DNA from: Dactylellina haptotyla | Taxonomy: Eukaryota > Ascomycota > Orbiliomycetes > Orbiliales > Orbiliaceae | Assembly: GCA_031310005.1 (NCBI GenBank) | Contig: CM062387.1 | Coordinates: 1,302,001 to 1,366,000, forward strand | Length of the DNA stretch: 64,000 nucleotides | Direction of reading: 5' to 3' | Shown here: piece after piece, positions 55,379 through 64,000 of the stretch | How positions within the stretch are numbered: the first letter of the stretch is position 1 | How the letters are laid out: every line of letters begins with the position of its first letter | Position numbers and translations under genes: made by a program | Notes under the pieces: model-generated | What the model was told of the DNA's origin: nothing | The model's input: the letters and a program-made list of their open reading frames with translations, nothing else | Database searches by the model: none

Positions 55379-57313
55379 GGTGGAGCGCCAGAGTACAGTA
55401 ATCTAGAGTTTGGAATTTACGTCTCGCGTCTGGGTAACCCCCAGAAGCGGCAGCGATCGCCTCTGAAGCACAGTGAGTACGTCTTGCGCAAAGAAGACGC
55501 CAGCGATTGAAACTGGGGGGGTTTGGGTATCTATCTGGGTAGACGAATACAGAGAAGTCCGGGTCAGTGAGGTAAAAGGAATGTGGGGTGTCCGAGCGAT
55601 GCTGGCCGGAGCACCAGCATGGCGGTGAGAGGGTGGGTTTCTTGGTGGCGACTCCGTAAAAAGGGTCCACGGACGAGAGTATATAAGGGTGTAGTCACCA
55701 AAAAGTGATAACGACAGCGGGAGCAGTAGTAATAACGAACTATAGCAGGGTCCGTACAGCAGAAAAAGAGAAGAAGGAGGGAGAATTTAGCGGAACCGAA
55801 GTGTATCTTTTCTTCCTGTTCCTTCTTTTCTTCTTTTAGTTTGGACGGCCCCCTTGCACACCAAGAAGGACCGGCGATCGAACGATCTCAGAGCCCAGGC
55901 TGGACCAGAACGAAACCCACCACAGGCTAGTTCACCACCACCGTTCCCACGGTGTAGTGGGCGGGCTGGCTGACTTCTGCTCGCTAGCGGTGTTGCTGCC
56001 GGATGTTGGCCAGCGCTAACGGGTTCGATCTTGCTGGGCTGCTGGTTCGCCGGACAAGGGGTTAACAATCGTCGTATTCAATCTCACCGAAAACCCACAG
56101 AGGTAGACGACGGGAAACAAGACTTCAGAATCAAAAAAAAAACTTGGGGGATCAAAAAATTCTCTGCGCTTCGGCCGGGATATCAGGGCCGCTGGTGGCC
56201 AGTTCGTCCCGTTCGGGCTTTGGGAAGGTCGAGAACGGTCTCTCGCGGAAACAAACGAAAGTTTCAAGCGAACTCTGAAAGGATCCCACTTGCAATTGCC
56301 GTGTCTCGTTCTGCACGATGTGCATGCATACTTGCGAGTGTTAATTGGCCCTTCCTTGAACCGGCCAGATACTTGAGCTTCATTCTGGACATCAGATAGC
56401 TAGCCGACTGACTGACTAACCCATCGCTCTGGTCCGGGTGACGGGTAAATCTTGTTGGTGAAACCACAGGGCTGGGAGATGTGCATCCCTTGCGCCCTGT
56501 GGCAGTCATGGCATTCTGGGAAACCCGACCCTTACTCCGATTACTACCGCTATGGCAAATCTGTGTTTGACACGGCTCGCTCGTCTCGTTCGAGATAATC
56601 TCCACATGGTTTCCTACGCCTGGTAATTGGTCACGGGGATTCTTCGCCGGAAATTTGGTCGTGTTGTTCGGTTTGGTTCGAGACTAGGAAACAGCCTGCC
56701 CTGACTCCGATTTGTTCGAGGTTTGCACCTCGATCTCTGGTAAATGCATGCACGCTTACGATCGATGCAGTCCTTTGCCCATATCTAGAAGCACGTAATT
56801 ATAGAGTCTCACGATCTGGTCCGGTCCAAGCTCATTGACCACGCAAGGGTCCGGTTTCATTTTGTGGAGCCTGTTCTGCCGCCCACGACAAGAATGCACA
56901 TATGCGCTTCGTGTACGCCCAACCAACTCCGCAAGCCAAAGCGGCGCCTATTTCAAGACCGAATGGTGTCGGTATCGTCGTTGAAATTCTGTATGTATTT
57001 TGAAAATCAAATAAGCATTCGAGTCTCGGTAGCCCGGCTGAGTTATCAGCCGAGCTTGAAAATTGACGTGAGCTGGGCTGTTGTTGCACATGAAAGTGCA
57101 TTTAAATGCCGAAACGGATATCCCCAACATCCGCCAACGCAGACCCCGGGTTTCTTCCCCCATACACTTATAAGGCTACCATCTCCCCGCTCGAGTGGCC
57201 GCCGTAACTCTAGAAAAACCCGGCTCGCTTTCGCTAGTGCATGATAATCGTTACTTCCAACATCTACAGCGCGTAGAGTAGTGTTAACGTGGGTTTCTCG
57301 CGAAAAATAAGCC
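55379..57313. other. Divergent promoter region, histidine kinase and dehydrogenase
   Basis: About 1.9 kb. Reading frames are low-complexity or short; no gene or repeat recognised. Confidence 0.5.
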
Positions 57314-58576
57314 ATGGCTAAAGTCTCCACGCTCCTGCTGTCAGCCGCGACCCTGGCCTACCTCAAGCTAGCCCCTCCCCACCTCCAGGCCCCTCTGGTC
57401 GATGTACTCTCAAAGTACTCGCCAATTGCCCCAAGCACAGTTTTCAACCTTGCAAGTATATATGCCGCGTTCAGATTGTGCGCCGGTTTACTCTCAAACA
57501 TCAATGCGTATTATTCGCGGAAGGTACAGAACAATTGGGTTGAGGACACATATGACTGGAATAAGGAAGTTGTCCTGCTCACAGGTGCCAGCAGCGGCCT
57601 GGGCGAGAAGATGGCAATTCAATTGGCAGAGAAAGGAGTTCAAGTGATCGCTATGGATGTGAATCCCTTGAACGAGGCAACCGCCAAATGTGCGTACTCC
57701 CCAAAATTCCAAATATGATTTCGAATCGTTCATTCCCCACCCCACCCGATATAACAGATATATCAATTTCCAAATATATATTCCCAAAATTACTGAAGTG
57801 CATTAAAAGAAAAATCCCCAAAATTAACATAAAAACCTTCAGATTCAAACATCCACTTCTACAAATGCGACATCAGCGACTTCTCCCAACTCTCCACTGT
57901 TGCCTCAGAAATCCGCACTGCCCATGGTGCCCCCACCGTTCTAGTCCTCAATGCGGCAATCGCAAACCTCTCCCCCTTACTTAAAGTTCCCCTCGCAAAA
58001 TCTCAAAAGCTCATAGATGTAAACCTTACCTCCTGCATCGCCATGATGCATGAATTTCTGCCATCTATGATCGAAAAGAACCACGGCCACATCCTTTTCG
58101 TCGCAAGCATGTGCTCGTACCTTTCCATCGCCGGCCTGACAGACTACTCTGCCTCCAAAGCGGGAATGTTGGGATTATACGAAGCGCTCCGTGTAGAGCT
58201 CCGACACGTTTATAAGGCACCCAAAGTGCGCATGAGCATCGTACATCCAACTTGGATGAGGACAAACATCGTTGAGTTCAACAAGGTAGAGACTGATGGG
58301 TCTATTAGAGAGCAGAGGAGGCTGTTTTGGCCACTCGATAAGAGTGCGAAGAAGGTTGTCGACGCTGTGATGAGTGGATATGGTGGACGTGTGATAGTGC
58401 CGGATGCTCCGATTCTCAGGGCTATGCTAGGTTTGAGACTGTAAGTTTCGCCATTCTATGTTCTTGGAGAAAAGCTTGTGAGAAGATGTTTGGAATGGAG
58501 TGCTGACCTTAACGGTGAAACTAGATGGCCAATATGGGCCCAGGAGGTTTTCAGGGACTACGTCAGGCTTCACTAA
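57314..58576 (+). CDS. Short-chain dehydrogenase/reductase, membrane-anchored
   Basis: Three exons, 57314-57689, 57843-58440 and 58525-58576 (341 residues). An N-terminal hydrophobic stretch and a second one near residues 42-60 suggest ER or lipid-droplet attachment. The Rossmann fold has LLTGASSGLGEK (residues 88-99), the acidic VIAMDV turn, CDISDFS, LNAAIANLSPL, LFVASMCSYLSIAGLTDYSASKAG with the catalytic Ser, Tyr and Lys, and VHPTWMRTNI. This layout resembles animal DHRS3/retinol-dehydrogenase-like and fungal long SDRs acting on hydrophobic alcohols or ketones. The Asp after the second strand hints at NAD(H). The substrate is not deducible. Confidence 0.92.
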
Positions 58577-60116
58577 GCTTCCGATTTAGATAGATCGTAA
58601 ATCCATTCCATGAGATTTCACTGTCTACGTTAGTTAAATGTGGCATATACAACTGTAGAGTCTCGGCTCGCAATTTCCTTCATGCTGTAACTTGTAGTAC
58701 ACTTAAATTACATACAGCTCAAATGTCAAGACTAGCCAACTCATCTAGATGCCATACGTACCGGCCTGCGACCCAGAGGAAATTCGCTGTTAAGAAATGG
58801 TAGCTCTCGACGTTCTAACGTAGAATGCGTTTTCCCTAGACGCGAATTGCATATTGGTGGTCAAGCCAAAGGTGGTTTGCGCTCTGTGTTGTCATCCCAG
58901 CCACCAACGCTGCCACACACAATTTCTGCGCAAGCCACCCATCGAAAATCAAATAAATTTCAAAGATTTTTTCATTCTTGTTCGCTTCTCTCCCACCATC
59001 ATCAACAAACCACATCCTAAAAAACTTTTCATCCGCCAACGAAAGAAACAAAAAAGGTTACCAACGTCCTCCCTCCTCGCTCAAACAATCGCTATCGAAG
59101 CTACATACGGACCAGAAGGAGGACGTCCAATCCACCTTCCGTTCACATTTTACAGAATGCTTTGGGAGAAAGTCCCCGGACGTATCGAAGAAGGGAAAAG
59201 TCAGAAAAACTCTTCCTTGTCTTCGCAGTTGAAAAACACCGACATAGAAGCTTCTTTCCATTCGGTTCATCTTGCAGCATTATAAAACAATCCACCCGCC
59301 CTTCTTGACTCTATACTCTCTTTCCTTACGCGTCTCTCGCCGAAAGGTTTTGATATTGCAGACCGTGGAGGGGAGTGAGTTTAGAGGGGTGGGAATTGGG
59401 GTTCACGCCCTGGTGCTGTTTTTAATATTCGTCAGAGATTGGATAGTTATGCGATTGCCCTGTGCTCTCTTCCGGAGGGTATGGGGTAACTCGATGGGGC
59501 TTATTCTTGAGGCGAGGAGGGTTCATTCACGCCGTTCGACTTTTTTTTGTTTCTTTCGGGATGATAAGTTTTTTTATGGTAGGTTTATTGATCGATCTAC
59601 CTTATTTCTTTCGTCTCGTCTACCCGTTCTTTTTCGGTCTCGTTCATCCGAGTACCTGTCATCAAACCACCAGCCTCGTACCTCTTATTGAGATTTGAAG
59701 TTGTGCTTTTCTTTTTTACACTCCTGGTGGGTATCTTGGATTCGAGAACCAAAATTGCTACGCGATATATGAGAACCGGAAAGAAAGGGAATACCCAGCG
59801 TGATGAGTTACCAAATCATAGAGTCAAGCACTGAAATGGGCCACATTTGGTGGACTGGTCAAATATACAGACACCTCGCGTGGTCTTTTTGATGCGAAGA
59901 TTTGAATTTTATATCTGATTGGGCTTTCCTTCTTCTCTATCTTCCTTCTCAACCCCTTCCTTCCTTTACACTTTACATCACGTATGAACATATTGAAAGC
60001 GCGACGTGTGATTGTGATGATAATAATATCCCTTCATCTAAAAACAAAGAAATGAATGTTCCATAAAACTCCATTTATCCCGAAAGCAAATCCATCATGA
60101 CTGTTTCTCAAATGAT
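58577..60116. other. Convergent intergenic region
   Basis: Between the dehydrogenase (+) and the small glycine-rich gene (-). T-rich frames around 59290-59690 are not gene-like. Confidence 0.5.
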
Positions 60117-60431
60117 TTATTTCCCTGGCGCCTTTCCAGCATCCTCAACACCTTTTGCAACAGTGTGCACTCCACTCTCTAAGCCATTAGTGACGTTGGC
60201 GAGTCCATCCCCGACCATCCTTGTGCCAGTCGTGTTATTTATCGTGCCGCCGATGCCACGGCCAACGGTTCCAACGGCCCCGCCTACGGTGTCTAGGAGC
60301 CCTCCAGTGAGGTTACCAACAGTGCTATGATAAGATATGTTAGTTGAGCGCTGTCAAACTGTAACACATGGGGATACGTACGAAGTAACGCCTGTAACGC
60401 CTTGACGAACTCCGGAGTTTTTGTTATTCAT
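60117..60431 (-). CDS. Small glycine/valine/threonine-rich protein
   Basis: Two exons, 60431-60382 and 60324-60117, join in phase to an 85-residue protein starting MNNKNSGVRQGVTGVTS. The body is built of imperfect repeats of GG/TVG type (VGNLTGGLLDTVGGAVGTVG, RGIGGTINNTTGT), followed by a helix-like GLANVTNGLESGVHTVAKGVEDAG. No signal peptide, no Cys. The even Gly/Val/Thr spacing suggests an amphipathic or LEA-like low-complexity protein. Similar short Gly-rich proteins occur in many filamentous fungi without known function. The intron has a normal donor GTACGT and a CATAG acceptor. Confidence 0.7.
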
Positions 60432-60928
60432 TTTTGCTTTGGAGTATGTAAAACTTTGGTATAAAGTGAGATGTTTGTTTGGATGGTAGATTATAGCTGT
60501 TTAATATTTTGATATGGGAAATAAAGCCTACAGCTATCCGCTTTATATATTTATGTCAGTTGCATATGATCTTCCTATGACGTTCGGCGAGACCTGCTGT
60601 CTACTCTTGCACACATCATATATGACGTCATACAACTCAGGGTCCATGGCCACGCGCAAAACTACCTGGTCTCTGGCAACGAGACTAAAAATTATTATCC
60701 CGAAAAGAGCATGGAATTCACAGGCTACGGCGCTGTATTTCGGAGAACCTTGAGGTGGTTTTCTTGAAAGGGTATTCACATGCTTAAATTTTAGTGCTCT
60801 TAACACTCTAAGGCTTAATAGTCCAGATCTTCTGAATATGCTTCCAAGTATTCGCTATGCACAACATATAAAAGCGATGTAATTAAGTATATATGCGGTA
60901 AAGATTAAATAACTATGAGCGAATGAAT
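60432..60928. other. Intergenic, small gene promoter and palA 3' flank
   Basis: About 500 bases with the promoter of the glycine-rich gene and the 3' flank of palA. No gene seen. Confidence 0.5.
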
Positions 60929-63703
60929 CTATCTCCCGCTACTGCCCGAAGGTCCGAATCTGATTCCTTGATCTGGTGTCCAAACACCTCCTTGAACTGT
61001 CGGTACGGAGGGTACGGGGAGTGGTCGCTGTGCTTGTGGTGCTGGTAATGGGGTAGCCGTTTCCGACTGCCTAGTTGCTTGCGACCTGGTGGAATACCTG
61101 CCAGGTGTACTGTGAACCGGTTGTTGGGGCGGCGGCTGCTGTTGACGATGCTGTGCGTAGTGTGCCACGGGTGCTGCTGCTGCCGTGGAAGATAGTCTGA
61201 GATTCGACATTGCAGAGGTGATATCCCTGTTTCCGTAATCGAAATTAGCTTTATACTACAAATTTATGAAGAGAATACTTGGGTGTTCAAACTTACACCT
61301 CCATCTGTTCAGCATCGTATTTTCTAGCATACGCAAAGGACTTGGCTTCCTGTTGCAATCTTGCTAGAAGCTTCGCCAGGTCATTGTAGAACTTCCTTCC
61401 ACTCTCCAAGTTTCCAATGACCTCCTGATGCTTCGTGTATGCTGTTTCAAGTGTCTGAAGAGCAGTTTCCCGCTCCTTTAGGCTATCGTCTACTTTCCTG
61501 CTTGCCAAAAATGCGGTATTTGCCTCCTTGACCTTCTCAAGTAACGCATCTTGTTTATTCTGTTCTTCCGTCTGAATGCTTTGATATTGATCGTAAGTCC
61601 GTAATCGCTCTGCGAAGAGAGTTTCAAAATCTGCGGCATCAATGGGCTTAAGCGGTTGATCTTGTTCGATTTTTCCAACTTCCGCCAGAAGTGCCTGGGT
61701 GATGTCATCCGCCTTGCCCTTCTCTCTGATCTGCTCAGTCAACCGTTTACGAGCGGACTCGAGCCGAGAGGTCTCATCCAGAAGTTGCCGTAGCCTGGTG
61801 ACCGACTTATCGACCTGCACGTTCATCTTAGGTCGAGTGGAGTTTGGTACAAACTCTTTTAAACCAGACTACCAATTTGTTAGCAGGAAATTATTGGCTT
61901 AACAGAGTTGAAACTTACATCGCTTCCTTGCATGAGCCGCAGCGGTGCTTCAAACATCCGAATCTTCTCCATAATAAGGCGATCCGAGTTATCGGCACTT
62001 TGTATGATACTACCGTACTCTTCAATTTGTTGGATCGGGTTCCCTTCGGCCTCTTTCGACGGCCTTCTCAACCACCTGTCCGTCCCATGTCTCTGTCTCA
62101 TTTTTTGATCTTCTTGCTCCTCCGCACGTAGAATTTCGACACATTCCTCGTAAACAGCTTTGTCGCTAGCCTTGATCTTATTCACATCGTCGTATGCCCT
62201 CAGCAGGCCTTCCACGCCGCCTGATTGCCTAACTACCTCCACATGCGCCATCAAACCTGGTGGCAGGCCCAAGGGCTTCTCCAAAGCTTCTAGAGAACCT
62301 GGCAAGTTGAGGGATGACAGAGTCTCTCTCAGTTGTACAGTAAGAGTTTCGAGTTCGTCAATGATGTTGTTAACAGCACGGTCCCTTCGTTCCACATAAA
62401 TGCTGCCAGCGATATGCACGGCAAACGGTACCAGATTCTGGAAAAGCGGTGGCCCGTATTCACCTCCAACAACCAGCTTAGCTTGTGCTTCACTGATTTC
62501 TTTCGGAAGCACCGCTTTCACCATAGATCTACGGCCCAGCACCGCCAACTCAGCCTTCGCAGGTACGGGGTCTAGATATATCATGTCGTTATCCTTCTCC
62601 GCCCTCTTCAGGGTATCCTGGATCTTCTCCTTTAACCCTTGAAGATCTGAAATCACAACCTTCGAAATATATCGAGCCTCCTTCAATCCTTCGTTTACGC
62701 ACTTGAGCGCATCCTGCAACCTCGCCACCTCTTCTCCGTACTTTGACTTCTCTAGTGCGTCACATGCAGCTCTGTACTGCGCTGCCGCTGCAAAATGGTG
62801 GTGCTTGGCCGTCATGTGATGAATCCATTCGGCGGAGACAGCATCGGACTGTGTCGCGATATCTCTAGCTTCGGCGTAAAAGTCGTTAACCTGCGCCGCG
62901 AGTTTCGCAATCAAAGCGTCCTTCATGCCGTCCATGGCAGCCTTTTGCCAGAAGCATTCCTGGGCCTGTGCTAACATGAGATTCTCGAGCGCTTCGAGGG
63001 TCATGACATCCATATCTTCGGGGGGTAGGGAGCGCATTTTGGGGATTATTTCCAGACGGAGGTGGGAGAGGGTGCCGGCTGCAGCGGAGAAGTAGTTACA
63101 GGCGAGCTTGAGGCCGTCGGAGGTGTTTCGGGAAACGGAGATGGCGAGCTGGGAGTAAAGCGCTGCGAGATTGTAGATTATATTTGCTCGTTCGAATTGC
63201 AGGTTATTTTGCGTTACTGTCGAGACCAGTTAGGATGAGGGTGTGCGTATAAATAAAACTAAATAGTAGTTTGAACTTACTCGGACGTTGAGTATTATAC
63301 CCCAAAGCGGGATACCAAGTAAAATCCGCTCCAACCTGTGCGAGTTATAAGCTTCAAATTTACGCCATTCGCTATACTGCTGAAAACTAGAAATCCTTAC
63401 ATCTACGGGAAACTTGCCGGCCGCTGCAAATAGCACGGCAGCATAGGCACCCAGCCTCGCAAGCCCGCTAGTGTGCGGTTCTCGCACATTGACAGCGTCG
63501 CTCCGGAGTCTGTCTATACTAGCGAGGTCGGTTTTGAACATGTCCGGGTGCTGGTCATATTTCGAGGATATGTACGAGGTTATGGCAGTTGATAGCGGCG
63601 GGGATAGCGGGGCCGACTTGCGGAAGGGGATGTGCAGAGGGCTGCGAATAGTATTAGCATCACCGCTTTCGTATGGAGTACATCTGGTTACTCACGTCGA
63701 CAT
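60929..63703 (-). CDS. palA: pH-response protein PalA/Rim20 (BRO1 domain)
   Basis: Six coding exons: 63703-63696 (8 bases), 63641-63401, 63335-63281, 63216-61919, 61868-61297 and 61226-60929, giving 823 residues. The joined start MSTPLHIPFRKSAPLS and SSKYDQHPDMFKTDLASIDRLR are diagnostic. The BRO1 domain (about 1-390) continues with KFPVDVGADFTWYPALGYNTQRPITQNNLQFERANIIYNLAALYS. A coiled V domain (about 400-725) binds YPxL motifs, and a Pro/Gln-rich tail ends GPSGSSGR. PalA/Rim20 docks on ESCRT-III Vps32 at endosomes and presents the PacC/Rim101 factor to the PalB protease at alkaline pH. A PacC-like GCCAAG lies on this strand at 63927-63922, about 220 bases upstream, but a lone 6-mer is weak evidence. 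Confidence 0.94.
63696..63703 (-). other. 8-base first coding exon of palA
   Basis: ATGTCGAC followed by the strong donor GTGAGT encodes Met-Ser and two bases of Thr. The 54-base intron after it has a GCTAAT branch and a CGCAG acceptor. Together they give MSTPLHIPFRK, the expected PalA start. Confidence 0.82.
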
Positions 63704-64000
63704 GGTGGAGATATTTTCGGCTAGGCCGTCTACGAGACTTTCGCGTGTCGTGGTGGAAGTGCGGAGGAAAACGAGGGAAGGAGGTTTTGGGACAGCATCC
63801 ACAACCTGCCCGAAAGGTGAAGCAACACAAGCGCCCGAGCAGATGCATATGACGTCGAGCTGCGACCAGCTCTCCTGACACACCGCCCACTTGCATATGT
63901 GCACTATCATAATATTATACCCTTGGCGTATATCGAACTATGCACTTGGGTTCTTTGTATTTTGGGACCAGGTCTGTAAGATAGTACGGTGTTCTGCCCG

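Noticed and set aside
58854-59691. Two + strand frames of about 140 residues
   Set aside because: Composition is T-rich and patternless, with no splice partners or homology that I recognise.
63922-63927. PacC site (GCCAAG) upstream of palA
   Set aside because: A single six-base match is expected by chance every few kilobases, so I mention it only in the palA entry.
1-64000. Transposable elements, CRISPR arrays or a biosynthetic gene cluster
   Set aside because: I found no terminal repeats, transposase or reverse-transcriptase motifs, no spaced repeats and no synthase genes. The beta-lactamase-fold, reductase and dehydrogenase genes are far apart and lie among housekeeping genes.

Overview
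The window is nuclear DNA from a filamentous ascomycete (Pezizomycotina). Genes are split by short introns of roughly 50-140 bases with GT...AG ends and CTAAC/CTGAC-like branch sites. The gene set is typically fungal: the PalA/Rim20 pH-signalling protein, an RGS protein close to RgsA, a peroxisomal PCS60-type acyl-CoA synthetase, a hybrid histidine kinase with a GAF-like region, and a Sok1/TCP11 protein. I count 22 protein genes in 64 kb, a moderately loose spacing. I see no CRISPR array, rRNA gene, convincing tRNA or transposable element. I cannot name the species.

Layout, left to right. 0.0-4.3 kb: no gene. 4.3-6.4 kb: C2H2 zinc-finger gene (+). 7.7-9.0 kb: TatD nuclease (-). 9.8-10.7 kb: ALG14 (+). 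10.8-12.1 kb: mitoribosomal protein uL24m (-). 12.5-13.7 kb: LACTB2-like metallo-beta-lactamase (-). 14.4-16.1 kb: CHL4/CENP-N kinetochore protein (+). 16.6-18.2 kb: PCS60-like ligase (+). 20.3-22.5 kb: RUS/DUF647 protein (+). 26.7-27.8 kb: RGS protein (+). 27.8-32.8 kb: a 5-kb stretch without a gene. 32.8-33.6 kb: coiled-coil protein, possibly KXD1 (-). 34.2-37.1 kb: Sok1/TCP11 protein (-). 39.0-40.0 kb: orphan protein (+). 40.9-42.1 kb: aldo/keto reductase (+). 42.6-44.1 kb: secreted glycoprotein (+). 44.8-47.1 kb: Ecm25-like RhoGAP (-). 48.7-51.2 kb: a local family of three small Cys/His-rich proteins (one -, two +). 52.1-55.4 kb: hybrid histidine kinase (-). 57.3-58.6 kb: short-chain dehydrogenase (+). 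60.1-60.4 kb: 85-residue glycine-rich protein (-). 60.9-63.7 kb: palA (-).

Most genes are unrelated housekeeping or signalling loci and do not form a pathway cluster. Several touch signalling at the cell surface or in the cytoplasm (RGS, Sok1, RhoGAP, histidine kinase, PalA), but nothing in the sequence shows they are co-regulated.

Two things stand out. First, the three neighbouring small proteins at 48.7-51.2 kb share an exactly spaced H-x-H ... C-x-H ... C-x-C ... C-x2-C signature that looks like a two-metal-site fold I do not recognise. Second, tiny exons are unusually frequent: 13, 13 and 14 bases inside three different enzyme/membrane-protein genes, plus an 8-base first coding exon in palA and a probable GC-AG intron in CHL4. 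Exon boundaries were derived by hand from reading frame, splice consensus and remembered family sequence; no alignment or RNA data were available.
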